A stretch of 64,000 nucleotides of DNA from JBEGHD01 sp049334165 (GTDB lineage: Bacteria; Bacteroidota; Bacteroidia; Flavobacteriales_D; Sanyastnellaceae): NCBI GenBank assembly GCA_049334165.1, contig JBEGHD010000007.1; one strand, given 5' to 3'. The translations under genes and the position numbers were made by a program. The notes beneath the pieces are model-generated. The model was not told where the DNA came from, searched no databases, and saw only the letters and a program-made list of their open reading frames with translations. Shown here one piece after another: positions 26,184 through 34,613 of this stretch; positions within the stretch are counted from its first letter, which is position 1, and each line of letters opens with the position of its first letter.

Positions 26184-26633
26184 ATGGAATTGAACATTGA
26201 ATTTTTATCGGCTATCGACACAGTTACCACGCTGGAAAAACAAAAGATCGTGGATTTCCTCTATGAACATCTCGATAAATACGGAGATAGCAAAGAGGAT
26301 ATAATGAAGGCTTTGGAGTACGCCCTGAGCGACAGACCTGGAAGAGGTGGCCTGGTGCTGGTTGGAAAAGATGACGACAAAATTGTAACTTGTGTGGTGA
26401 TCAACAAAACCGGAATGAGTGGATACATTCCCGAAAATATTCTCGTCTACATTGCTACACATTCTGATTATCGCGGTAAGGGAATCGGCAAGAAAATCAT
26501 GAAAGAAACCATAGAGCGCACCAAAGGGGATATTGCGCTACATGTAGAAGCTGACAATCCCGCAAAGTTTCTCTACGAAAAAGTTGGTTTCACGAATCCA
26601 TATCTCGAGATGAGATTGAAGAAAAACCAGTGA
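26184..26633 (+). CDS. GNAT-family N-acetyltransferase
   Basis: A 149-residue acyl-CoA-dependent transferase. The acetyl-CoA loop is RGKGIGKKIMKE, preceded by the strand VYIATHSDY and followed by ALHVEADNPAKFLYEKVGF, the usual C-terminal part. It begins an operon with an M20 amidohydrolase (3 bases apart) and two PLP-type racemases. In that setting it may acetylate an amino acid or amine whose N-acyl form is later cleaved, which is inference. Confidence 0.85.
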   Translation: MELNIEFLSAIDTVTTLEKQKIVDFLYEHLDKYGDSKEDIMKALEYALSDRPGRGGLVLVGKDDDKIVTCVVINKTGMSGYIPENILVYIATHSDYRGKGIGKKIMKETIERTKGDIALHVEADNPAKFLYEKVGFTNPYLEMRLKKNQ

Positions 26634-26636
26634 GGA

Positions 26637-27767
26637 ATGGAGGAAGAGTTGACGCGCATCAGACGCGAATTTCATGCTCACCCCGAACTTTCTGAAAATG
26701 AATTCGAAACTCAGAAACGAATTTTAAAGTTTCTGAAAGACTTTGGTGTTGATGATGTTCAAAATGTTGCAAACACTGGAGTCCTGGCCCATTTTAACTT
26801 TAAGGAAGAGGGCCCGCATGTTTTGATCAGGGCCGATATCGATGCCCTGCCCATTGAAGAAAACATGGATATCGAGCACGGCTCCAAAAACTCTGGTGTC
26901 GCTCATAAATGTGGCCACGATGGTCATCTCACAATTTTATTGGGTCTGGCAAAAAAGCTCAACGAATTTCCGCTGGATAGAGGAAGAGTTTCGCTTGTGT
27001 TTCAGCCCGCAGAAGAAACGGGTATCGGGGCTAGAAAGGTCATTGAAGATCCTGATTTTAAATCGCTTCAGCCCGACCTTGTTTTTGCTCTGCACAATTT
27101 GCCTGGCTACGATAAAGGACAGATAATGGTGAGAGAAGGATCCTTCACCGCTGCTGCCACCAGTATGATTTTTAAGCTGAAAGGCAGAACGTCCCACGCT
27201 GCAGAACCAGAGAAGGGTGTGAATCCGGCAATGGCTATAGCTCACATCATCGTAAAGGCAGATGAACTCTCCAACAACCATGTCGATTCTAAAGATTTTT
27301 CTCTGGTAACTCCGGTGTATGCGACTCTTGGAGAAAAAGCCTATGGAACTTCAGCGGGTTATGGCGAGGTTCACCTCACGCTCCGCGCATGGAACAACCA
27401 GAAAATGGAAGAGCTGAAGGACAAGGTGAATAAAATTGTAGATGATTGCTGCGCTGGAATGGATCTGCAAATTGATCGTGATTGTGTTGAAACTTTTTAC
27501 GCCAATCGAAATGTTCCAGAGGCTGTTGAGATCATAAAAAATGCAGCAAAGGATAATAATCTTAAATTAGAGGAAACCAGGTATCCGTTCAAATGGGGAG
27601 AAGATTTTGGATTGTTTACTGAAAAATTTCCGGGAGCTATGTTCGGTCTGGGAGCAGGTGAAGACTGTCCCTCGCTTCATCACCCGGAGTACGACTTTCC
27701 AGACAATGTGCTGATGGATGGAGTTAATATGTTCTACTCAATTGTTCAACTAGCCTCGGCCAAATGA
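26637..27767 (+). CDS. M20 family amidohydrolase (N-acyl-amino acid hydrolase type)
   Basis: A 376-residue metallohydrolase of the M20D type, which cleaves N-acyl amino acids or similar amides. The metal site includes Cys92 and His94 in HKCGHDGHL, Glu residues in FQPAEETGIG, and a late His in CPSLHHPEYDF. The dimerisation lid is about 180-290. The start at 26637 leaves 3 bases after the GNAT gene and the stop overlaps alr by 4, so all four genes appear translationally linked. Substrate unknown. Confidence 0.88.
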   Translation: MEEELTRIRREFHAHPELSENEFETQKRILKFLKDFGVDDVQNVANTGVLAHFNFKEEGPHVLIRADIDALPIEENMDIEHGSKNSGVAHKCGHDGHLTILLGLAKKLNEFPLDRGRVSLVFQPAEETGIGARKVIEDPDFKSLQPDLVFALHNLPGYDKGQIMVREGSFTAAATSMIFKLKGRTSHAAEPEKGVNPAMAIAHIIVKADELSNNHVDSKDFSLVTPVYATLGEKAYGTSAGYGEVHLTLRAWNNQKMEELKDKVNKIVDDCCAGMDLQIDRDCVETFYANRNVPEAVEIIKNAAKDNNLKLEETRYPFKWGEDFGLFTEKFPGAMFGLGAGEDCPSLHHPEYDFPDNVLMDGVNMFYSIVQLASAK

Positions 27768-28918
27768 CAATTCACTCTTCAGAAATCTTGCTCGACAAGA
27801 GTGCCTTGCAAAACAATATTATGTTTTTGCGTGAATTCCTGAATGAAGGCGTGATCTTTTCATCGGTAGTAAAAGGAAACGCCTATGGTCATGGAATCGA
27901 GTCCTTTATTCCGCTGGCTGAAGAATGCGGAGTGAATCACTTTTCTGTATACAGTGCAGATGAAGCCGTCCGGGTAAAAATGGTCGCCAGTACTCCCACT
28001 ACTGTTTTGGTGATGGGTTACGTAGATCCACATCAACTGCGCTGGTGCATAGAAAACAAAGTTGAATTCTTTGTTTTTGATTTTGAAAGGCTTCACAAGG
28101 CCCTAGAGGTGGCCCGTGAAATCGACAAAAAAGCCATCCTCCATATCGAGCTTGAAACGGGTATGAATCGCACCGGTTTTGAACGTGAAGACCTGGAAGA
28201 AGTAGCGCGTATTTTGAACGAAAACCGGGATCACCTGTTTTTTAAAGGTCTGTGCACGCATTATGCCGGAGCAGAGAGCATCGCCAACTATGTGCGCTAT
28301 ACCAGACAAAAGGAAATTTATCTCGAGATGCTCAGCTTTTTTGAGTCAAATGGTTTGACGCCCGAACAACGTCATACATGTTGTTCTGCAGCAGCCATCA
28401 GAATGCCCGAGATGCAGATGGATATGGTGAGAATTGGAATTTTGCAATACGGTTTTTGGCCTTCGAGAGAAGTCTTTATAGAATACATAAAGGATAAGTT
28501 CGAGAAAGGTGGGCCACTGAAGAGAATCATTACCTGGAAGAGCAAGGTAATGAGCTTGAAAAATGTGTCTCATGGTGAGTTTATTGGTTACGGAACAACC
28601 TTTTTGGCCCAAAGCGACATGACCATAGCCTTGCTTCCAATAGGATATGCCCACGGTTTCACGCGTGGGTTGAGCAACACCGGACGAGCTTTAATCAACG
28701 GAAAACGCGTACCTGTAGTGGGTATGGTCAACATGAATTGCATTGCTATTAACGTTACGGATGTCGACAATGTGAAACCTGGAGATGAGGTAATACTCAT
28801 TGGAAAACAAAAGAATGTTGAAATAAGTGTCTCTGCATTTGGAGAGTTAAGTACTCAACTGAATTATGAATTATTGACAAGACTTCCACACGACATCCCC
28901 AGGAATATTAAAATTTAG
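27764..28918 (+). CDS. alr: alanine racemase-like PLP enzyme
   Basis: A 384-residue fold-type III PLP enzyme. The PLP lysine is Lys37 in SVVKGNAYGHG. The second catalytic Tyr is present as Tyr295, but in IGYAHG where alanine racemases normally have GYADG, and the substrate-site region reads VGMVNMNCIAINVTD where M-D is usual. The enzyme probably interconverts amino acid enantiomers; alanine is the family default but these changes and the operon leave room for another substrate. Overlap with the M20 gene is 4 bases (ATGA). Confidence 0.82.
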   Translation: MTIHSSEILLDKSALQNNIMFLREFLNEGVIFSSVVKGNAYGHGIESFIPLAEECGVNHFSVYSADEAVRVKMVASTPTTVLVMGYVDPHQLRWCIENKVEFFVFDFERLHKALEVAREIDKKAILHIELETGMNRTGFEREDLEEVARILNENRDHLFFKGLCTHYAGAESIANYVRYTRQKEIYLEMLSFFESNGLTPEQRHTCCSAAAIRMPEMQMDMVRIGILQYGFWPSREVFIEYIKDKFEKGGPLKRIITWKSKVMSLKNVSHGEFIGYGTTFLAQSDMTIALLPIGYAHGFTRGLSNTGRALINGKRVPVVGMVNMNCIAINVTDVDNVKPGDEVILIGKQKNVEISVSAFGELSTQLNYELLTRLPHDIPRNIKI

Positions 28919-28921
28919 CCC

Positions 28922-29995
28922 ATGGCTTTTATAAAACTTTACAAAGAGAAACTACAACATAACTACAATTTTCTTGATGATCTTTTCAAGCAATACGGCA
29001 TTCAGTGGGCTATTGTGTCCAAGATGCTTTGCGGAAATCGCAATTACATTAAGTTGTTGATTGAATTGGGAATTAATGAAATCTGTGATGCGCGGATTAG
29101 TAATCTGAAGCTCGTGAAAGAGCTAGCGCCCGACAACATTGACACCGTTTACATAAAGCCACCAGCAAAGAGAAGTATTCCTGATGTGGTGAAATATGCA
29201 GATGCGAGTTTCAATACGGAATTTCAGACCATCAAATGGTTGAGTGAAGAAGCCGTGAGACAAGATAAATTGCACAAGGTCATTATTATGATTGAGATGG
29301 GCGATTTGCGTGAAGGTGTTCTCGGAGATAATCTGATCGATTTTTACGGTTCGATTTTCAAGCTTCCCAACATTAAGGTTACAGGAATTGGAACCAACCT
29401 GAATTGCATGCATGGAGTTATGCCTTCACCTGATAAACTCGTACAGCTGAGCCTTTATAAACAATTGATTGAGGCCAAATTCGATCGAAAAATCCCTTGG
29501 GTAACCGGAGGTACTTCAGTTGTGATTCCGTTGCTTTACAGAAAGCAAGTGCCTAAAGGGATTAATCACTTTCGCGTAGGAGAGACCCTTTATTTTGGAA
29601 ATAATCTTTTTGAGAATGAGCCAATTGAAGGAATGAAACAAGATGTGTTTAGGCTTTACGCAGAGATTATTGAAATCACTAAAAAGCCGGTGGTTCCTGT
29701 TGGTGAGTTGGAAGCCAACCCAAGCGGTGAATTTTATGAAGTGGATGAAGCTGATTACGGGAAGACCTCTTATCGCGCAATTCTCGATATTGGTCTCCTG
29801 GATATTTCTACAGACTACCTCATGCCTGATGACGATCGGATTACAATCACCGGAGCCAGCTCGGATATGTTGATCATCGATCTGGGAGATAGCAGTAGGA
29901 ATTACAAGGTTGGTGACCTTGTAACTTTCAGACTTAAATATATGGGGGCTCTCCGCTTGTTAAACTCTGATTACATCGACAAGATTATCGATTAA
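28922..29995 (+). CDS. ornithine racemase-like PLP enzyme (alanine racemase N-terminal family)
   Basis: A 357-residue protein of the alanine racemase N-terminal superfamily. The PLP lysine is Lys34 in IVSKMLCGN, and a conserved stretch GIGTNLNCMHGV with GGTSVVIPLLY is typical of ornithine racemase/YhfX-like members. It starts 3 bases after alr. Two racemase-type enzymes in one operon suggest processing of a D-amino acid or of two different side chains. Which amino acid is unknown. Its 3' end overlaps the converging xerD by 11 bases. Confidence 0.78.
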   Translation: MAFIKLYKEKLQHNYNFLDDLFKQYGIQWAIVSKMLCGNRNYIKLLIELGINEICDARISNLKLVKELAPDNIDTVYIKPPAKRSIPDVVKYADASFNTEFQTIKWLSEEAVRQDKLHKVIIMIEMGDLREGVLGDNLIDFYGSIFKLPNIKVTGIGTNLNCMHGVMPSPDKLVQLSLYKQLIEAKFDRKIPWVTGGTSVVIPLLYRKQVPKGINHFRVGETLYFGNNLFENEPIEGMKQDVFRLYAEIIEITKKPVVPVGELEANPSGEFYEVDEADYGKTSYRAILDIGLLDISTDYLMPDDDRITITGASSDMLIIDLGDSSRNYKVGDLVTFRLKYMGALRLLNSDYIDKIID

Positions 29996-30902
29996 GAGCA
30001 AGACTTCTAGGGTGATGGGATAGGATTTCAGACTTGAGATAATCTCTATCCAGGTGCGTGTAAATTTCTGTTGTAGTTATTGAACTATGCCCGAGCATTT
30101 CCTGAACTGCTCTAAGGTCTGCACCACCTTGCACCATGTGCGTTGCAAAGGAGTGTCTTAAGGTGTGCGGGCTAATATTCTTGTCGATTCCTGCAGCCGC
30201 TGCCAGGTTTTTCAAAATTGTGAAGATCATTACCCGGGTTAGTTTGCTTCCTCGTCTGTTCAAAAAAAGGAAATCTTCATGGCCGTCTTTTGGCTCTATG
30301 TGGTTGCGGTCTTGTTCGAAGTAATGGTTGATATACTTAATGGCCGACTGACCGATGGGCACGAGCCTTTCCTTGTCCCCTTTTCCAGTAACTCGTATGA
30401 AACCATCGTCAAAATAAAGGTTCGAAATTTCGAGATTTACAAGTTCCGAAACTCGCAGCCCACAGCTATAAAGAGTTTCGATTATTGCTTTATTCCTGGT
30501 TCCTTGTGGGTGAGATAAGTCTAACGCAGAAATCAGTTCTTCAACTTCTTCAAATTCTAGCGTGTCGGGCAGTTTTCTCCCAATCTTTGGAGATTCCAGC
30601 AGCTCAACCGGACTTTTCGAGATCAAATCCTCCAGAAGCAAGTATTTAAAAAAGGCTCTCAAACCAGATAGCATTCTGGCCTGGGTAGAAGCGCTAAGGC
30701 CAATTTCGTAGAGTGATTTCAGAAACTTTTTGATATCACTCATTTCAACCTTGAGCGGACTGGGAGAGTGGGGCAGCGTGTCTGAAAACTCCTGAAAGGT
30801 TTTTACATCGCGGATGTAAGCCTCGATGGAGTTTTTGGACAGCGATTTTTCAAGACGCAAATAACTTTTAAATCCGTTTGAAGCCGAGGTCCAGTCCATC
30901 AC
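29985..30902 (-). CDS. xerD: tyrosine recombinase XerD-like
   Basis: A 305-residue site-specific recombinase. The N-terminal SAM-like core-binding domain spans 1-100, and the catalytic domain carries Arg150, Lys174, His246, Arg249, His272 and Tyr281 (SPHTLRHSFATH, GHSSITTTEIYTH), the complete catalytic set. The length equals that of chromosomal Xer proteins that resolve chromosome dimers at dif. No att or dif site is recognised beside it and nothing else suggests an integrated element, so a housekeeping role is favoured over an integrase. Confidence 0.88.
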   Translation of the reverse strand: MMDWTSASNGFKSYLRLEKSLSKNSIEAYIRDVKTFQEFSDTLPHSPSPLKVEMSDIKKFLKSLYEIGLSASTQARMLSGLRAFFKYLLLEDLISKSPVELLESPKIGRKLPDTLEFEEVEELISALDLSHPQGTRNKAIIETLYSCGLRVSELVNLEISNLYFDDGFIRVTGKGDKERLVPIGQSAIKYINHYFEQDRNHIEPKDGHEDFLFLNRRGSKLTRVMIFTILKNLAAAAGIDKNISPHTLRHSFATHMVQGGADLRAVQEMLGHSSITTTEIYTHLDRDYLKSEILSHHPRSLALNR

Positions 30903-30976
30903 TTAGAGTATTGTAATGTTTATGCGATAGAAACGAAGAGAAACAGAGAGTCGTCTGTTGGCGATTGAGTTCTCTT

Positions 30977-32242
30977 TTACTTGTACCACCTTTGATTGGT
31001 AATCATGAGGGCTTCCTGAACCGTAATGCGCACACCATCGTTGTAGGCGGTAACGAACGGTCCGCGAAAGTTATAGCGCGCTTTGATTCTTTCCCGATCG
31101 TCCCTGCATTGTTTGTAGACAGGCCAGGAGCCGGTTGTGTACTTGTAAAGGCTCCCGTACTGCTCGATATTGAAAGGCTCTGTGAAGTTATGTGCTTTTT
31201 TGAAATGGACTTTCCCCACTTCATTGGGTCCGGCTGCTATCTGAACCCGGTAGGCGATGCCCTCTTCAGGTTCCGGTATTTCATAAGGCTTGTCGGTTGG
31301 TTTCTGATCGGTGTCTTTCGTGTCCGTGTCTTTTTGGCCCTTGTCACCATCTGCAGCTGTTTTATCTTTCCCAGAGTCATTAGCAGTCAGGTCGCCATCT
31401 TCATCATCAGATTCATCGTCTGTGTCGTCAGCTAAAGGCTCTACAACTTCACCTTGCACGCCAATTGGAATTTCTTTCGGGATGTTATTCTCCACATAAG
31501 CCATAGTGCCGTTGATCTTAATTGGATCGGCAAGAGTGCTGGTTTTGTTCACCATGTACGAAACAGAAAAACTCTCTGATGAAGGAGCTTCAAACCAAAC
31601 AAATTTGATCGATCGGTTGTCAATCGTTACCGAAGCCCCGTTATTTTTATCCTGATCAATTCTGTATCCGGTAGGCAGTTCCTCAAGGATTTTCGTGAAT
31701 CCTTTGAGGTTAGAGTTAGAAACCTGAATAGTGACAAGATACTGGTCATCCGAAATCTGATTGATTTCTCTGGTTGCGGTTAATTTTCCCGAATCGCTAA
31801 CACCCTGATTTTCGCCTTCACCGACAGTCACAATTTTGCTTTGCATGTCGTAGTCCTGGCGTTGGTTATCCTTTATGTAGGAGAAAACACCGGTTATTAC
31901 CTTGTTTCCGGATGCGTTATTCTTTGCGGTAAGTGTATAGGTAACGCTGAACTCCTGTTCTTTGGGGAGCGACATCCAAATGAATTTTGCCTTCTGATTG
32001 CTAAAAGTGAACGAGGCACCCCTGGTTTCTACAGCTTCCGCTGTAAGTCCTACAGGTAAGTCGAGTTGTAATTTTGCGAAACCCGTTACCTGGCCTTTGT
32101 TGATGGTGATAGTTACGTCTTTAGATTCTCCCGGTGCAAGACGAGCAGGTGTATTGTCTTCAATTACCAGTCCGTCTGCCATAAAAAAATTGATCAGCAG
32201 CGATCCTGCGAGGAAGAGTAGCATTACCGGGTATTTGATCAT
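30977..32242 (-). CDS. secreted protein with duplicated beta domain and SPOR-like C-terminus
   Basis: A 421-residue protein with a signal peptide or N-terminal anchor (1-23). Two related beta domains follow (about 30-145 and 150-270): segments ITGFAKLQLDLPVG-like and LKGFTKILEELPTG, then GASFTFSNQKAKFIW and GASVTIDNRSIKFVW align, showing an internal duplication. A disordered D/T/K-rich linker spans about 275-325 (KDTDTKDTDQKPTDK). The C-terminus (330-421; IAYRVQIAAGPNEVGK to FVTAYNDGVRIT) resembles a SPOR domain, which binds glycan strands of septal peptidoglycan. It likely acts at the cell wall or outer membrane. Exact role unknown. Confidence 0.7.
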   Translation of the reverse strand: MIKYPVMLLFLAGSLLINFFMADGLVIEDNTPARLAPGESKDVTITINKGQVTGFAKLQLDLPVGLTAEAVETRGASFTFSNQKAKFIWMSLPKEQEFSVTYTLTAKNNASGNKVITGVFSYIKDNQRQDYDMQSKIVTVGEGENQGVSDSGKLTATREINQISDDQYLVTIQVSNSNLKGFTKILEELPTGYRIDQDKNNGASVTIDNRSIKFVWFEAPSSESFSVSYMVNKTSTLADPIKINGTMAYVENNIPKEIPIGVQGEVVEPLADDTDDESDDEDGDLTANDSGKDKTAADGDKGQKDTDTKDTDQKPTDKPYEIPEPEEGIAYRVQIAAGPNEVGKVHFKKAHNFTEPFNIEQYGSLYKYTTGSWPVYKQCRDDRERIKARYNFRGPFVTAYNDGVRITVQEALMITNQRWYK

Positions 32243-32281
32243 TTGGTTTTGTTTTTCAATGCCGTAGTTAAAGCATCAAAA

Positions 32282-32289
32282 CAAAACTA
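32282..32289 (-). promoter_or_regulatory. Bacteroidota -7 promoter box TAGTTTTG
   Basis: Exact TAnnTTTG match about 40 bases before the SPOR-like gene. Confidence 0.55.
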
Positions 32290-32381
32290 ATTGTATCCCT
32301 TTGTAACATGGAAGAACTAAAAACTACTTTCAAACAAAATTCTGTGGAAAAGGACTAACAAAGGACCAATTTATCATCGAA

Positions 32382-32618
32382 TCACTGTTCGAAGTAATAG
32401 TCGATGAGGTCGTCAATGACCTCGTCAGAAAGCCTGGTGTCCCCAGTAAAGAATCTTTCGATGGCGCGATCCACCTCATAGGTCTGAATCACATTATCAT
32501 TGTTGATGTCTACGGTTTTGAACTTTCCCGGTAGCGTTTTTTCCTCCTTGTCGAGTTCGCTCGAAGGAACCACAGAAAATGGAAGGTAAAGAATCAAAAT
32601 GTAAAGTATGTTATGCAT
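32382..32618 (-). CDS. small secreted protein with one EF-hand-like loop
   Basis: A 78-residue protein with an N-terminal hydrophobic leader (about 1-19). A 12-residue loop D37-I-N-N-D41-N-V-I-Q-T-Y-E48 fits a calcium-binding EF-hand, and helices appear on both sides. It stands alone, 139 bases upstream of the SPOR-like gene on the same strand. It may be a calcium-dependent partner or a truncated dockerin-like module. No promoter box was seen, so confidence is moderate. Confidence 0.5.
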   Translation of the reverse strand: MHNILYILILYLPFSVVPSSELDKEEKTLPGKFKTVDINNDNVIQTYEVDRAIERFFTGDTRLSDEVIDDLIDYYFEQ

Positions 32619-32819
32619 GTCTGGCCATTTTTCGGGCAGAGAATCTCTCTCTACCGCTCAGATTGGTCGAGATCATACGCACATTCATAACTTTGGTTTT
32701 GTCTTTTTGAATTGAATTCAGTTGAAGGTGTTACAAAACAACTACTTTTACCAAAAAGATCAAATACTTAAAATCGAAAAAAAGAAATCTTGACGGTTTT
32801 CATTTTCAATGAGAAGTAC

Positions 32820-32827
32820 TATCTTTG
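32820..32827 (+). promoter_or_regulatory. Bacteroidota -7 promoter box TATCTTTG
   Basis: Exact match to the strongest form of the box. It lies inside the longest possible open frame and therefore fixes the start of L31 at 32857. Confidence 0.7.
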
Positions 32828-32856
32828 CCGTCCATTTTGAGAAAAGCAAGAGAAAA

Positions 32857-33132
32857 ATGAGAAAAGGAATACATCCAGACAGTTACAGAAAGGTAGTTTT
32901 CAAAGACATGTCAAACGATTACATGTTCATTAGCAGATCTACCGCTGAGACAAAAGAGACTATCGAATTTGAAGGGGAAGAATATCCGCTGATCAAACTG
33001 GATATTTCTCATAAGTCTCACCCTTACTTCACCGGTAAACTTCAGTACGTAGATACTGCCGGTAGAATTGACAAATTCAAGAACAAGTACGCCAAGTGGT
33101 CGAAGAAAGATAAGAAAGACGGAGACAAGTAA
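32857..33132 (+). CDS. rpmE2: 50S ribosomal protein L31 type B
   Basis: A 91-residue ribosomal protein. It begins MRKGIHPDSYRKVVF, the hallmark of type B L31. It lacks the CxxC zinc site of type A forms, as expected. SHPYFTGKLQYVDTAGR is the conserved middle, and a Lys-rich tail ends the protein. The ATG at 32857 is chosen because the promoter box (32820-32827) lies before it and because family members begin at this Met. An intrinsic terminator follows. Confidence 0.93.
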   Translation: MRKGIHPDSYRKVVFKDMSNDYMFISRSTAETKETIEFEGEEYPLIKLDISHKSHPYFTGKLQYVDTAGRIDKFKNKYAKWSKKDKKDGDK

Positions 33133-33169
33133 GGCTTGTTATCGGCTTTTCGAAGCTCTTAAAATATTA

Positions 33170-33206
33170 AAGCCATTTTCCTCGATGAGGGAAATGGCTT
33201 TTTTCG
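33170..33206 (+). terminator. intrinsic terminator after rpmE2
   Basis: AAGCCATTT pairs with AAATGGCTT around CCTCGATGAGG-like inner bases, followed by a run of T. It sits 37 bases after the L31 stop. The opposite direction has a weaker T-run, so it could also serve the converging ribBA. Confidence 0.75.
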
Positions 33207-33251
33207 TTGGAGTTTTTTATGTCTGACTTCATTCATCCGCAATGACGGTTA

Positions 33252-34418
33252 TCAAACGGTCGATTTTTTCTCGGTGTTTTCTTTAAGAGGTATTGGAATG
33301 TTTTCCACGATCTCTAACCCGTAGCCGACAATTCCGGTTCGCTTTATAGGGTGATTTGTCATCAGCTTCATCTTTCTGACTCCCAGGTGACGCAAGATTT
33401 GCGCTCCTACACCGTAGTCTTTGGTGTCCATTTTAGATTTGTTTCTGAGCTCTGGGTTTTTGTTGAGCATCTCATTTCGCTCCCGGTAGGCCTCGAGTTC
33501 GTCAATCAACCCCCGATCTTTGCGAAGCTGGTTGATGTAAACTACCACTCCACGACCTTCCTCGTTGATCATCTCCATGGCACGGTGAAGTTGTTCTCCT
33601 TTCCCGTAATAAGCCGAGCTAAAGATGTCCCCAATCATTGAGCTTGAATGGACACGTATCAGTACCGGTTCGTCTTCTTTCCATTCTCCTTTTACCAGAG
33701 CAAGATGCTCATTGCCGTTCGTGGTTTGCCTAAATGCGTGTAATTCAAAATCACCGTATTTGGTAGGGAGGTTTACCTTGGTCACGTGCTTCACAAGCGT
33801 TTCGTTCTCCAGGCGGTAGGCAATCAGATCTTCGATGCTCACCAGTTTGAGATCGAACTTTTCAGCAATTTCCTTCAATTGTGGCAAGCGAGCCATTGAA
33901 CCATCCTCGTTCATGATTTCCACTATTACCCCCGCTGGTTCGAATCCGGCCAGGCGCGCAAAATCAATGGCCGCCTCGGTATGACCAGCTCTCCTCAGTA
34001 CTCCTCCTGTGCGAGCTCTAAGTGGAAAAATATGTCCAGGTTTTCCGAGTTCATCAGGATGCGTAGAAGGATCGATGAGAGCCTTCACAGTTTTTGCCCG
34101 ATCGCTCGCGGAAATTCCTGTAGTGCATCCATGACCAATAAGGTCTACCGAAACTGTAAAAGGTGTTTCGTAGGCTGCATTGTTCGATTGAACCATTAGG
34201 TCGAGATTGAGCTCATCGCAGCGCTCTTCTATCAGAGGAGCACAAATGAGCCCACGACCATGGGTAGCCATAAAGTTGATTATTTCGGGAGTAACGTTTC
34301 TGGCAGCAGTGAGAAAATCACCTTCATTTTCACGATCTTCATCGTCAACCACAATGATTACTTCTCCATTATTTATGGCCTTTATGGCATCTTCAATTTT
34401 GTCGAGCTGTTCCTTCAT
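33252..34418 (-). CDS. ribB: RibBA-type fusion: DHBP synthase with degenerate GTP cyclohydrolase II domain
   Basis: A 388-residue protein. The DHBP synthase half (1-205) has all key motifs (VVDDEDRENEGD, TPFTVSVDL, GHIFPLRARTGGVLRRAGHTEAA) and should make 3,4-dihydroxy-2-butanone-4-phosphate for riboflavin. The GTP cyclohydrolase II half (206-375) keeps RVHS, EEGRG and DYGVGAQIL, but the three zinc cysteines are replaced: Ser260, Tyr271 and Lys273 in RVHSSSMIGDIF...AYYGKGEQL. That half is probably inactive or altered. Another GTP cyclohydrolase would then be needed elsewhere. A TACCTTTG box lies before the start. The symbol covers the intact half only. Confidence 0.88.
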   Translation of the reverse strand: MKEQLDKIEDAIKAINNGEVIIVVDDEDRENEGDFLTAARNVTPEIINFMATHGRGLICAPLIEERCDELNLDLMVQSNNAAYETPFTVSVDLIGHGCTTGISASDRAKTVKALIDPSTHPDELGKPGHIFPLRARTGGVLRRAGHTEAAIDFARLAGFEPAGVIVEIMNEDGSMARLPQLKEIAEKFDLKLVSIEDLIAYRLENETLVKHVTKVNLPTKYGDFELHAFRQTTNGNEHLALVKGEWKEDEPVLIRVHSSSMIGDIFSSAYYGKGEQLHRAMEMINEEGRGVVVYINQLRKDRGLIDELEAYRERNEMLNKNPELRNKSKMDTKDYGVGAQILRHLGVRKMKLMTNHPIKRTGIVGYGLEIVENIPIPLKENTEKKSTV

Positions 34419-34435
34419 AACCTAATTATTCAATG

Positions 34436-34443
34436 CAAAGGTA
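34436..34443 (-). promoter_or_regulatory. Bacteroidota -7 promoter box TACCTTTG
   Basis: Exact TAnnTTTG match 18 bases upstream of the RibBA start. The short leader leaves no room for an FMN riboswitch. Confidence 0.6.
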
Positions 34444-34584
34444 TTTCAATTCAATTACCTCACACAGCCATTTTGATTGAATTACATCAGGCTCGCCTCA
34501 TTGTTTAGGTAAATTGGCTTTTGAGTTGTAATGAAAGAGTAGAAATCGGTAGGGTATGACACGTTCTAATCACCTTATTCCTGC

Positions 34585-34592
34585 TATTTTTG
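34585..34592 (+). promoter_or_regulatory. Bacteroidota -7 promoter box TATTTTTG
   Basis: Exact TAnnTTTG match 21 bases before the def ATG at 34614. It favours that ATG over an upstream TTG at 34605. Confidence 0.6.
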
Positions 34593-34613
34593 CGAACGCA
34601 ATAATTGACATTT

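Noticed and set aside
29985..30902. Integrase of a mobile element
   Set aside because: Full Xer-length protein, no att repeats, no tRNA target and housekeeping-type neighbours; a chromosomal XerD is more likely.
34419..34613. FMN riboswitch before ribBA
   Set aside because: The promoter box lies only 18 bases from the start, leaving no room for the aptamer.
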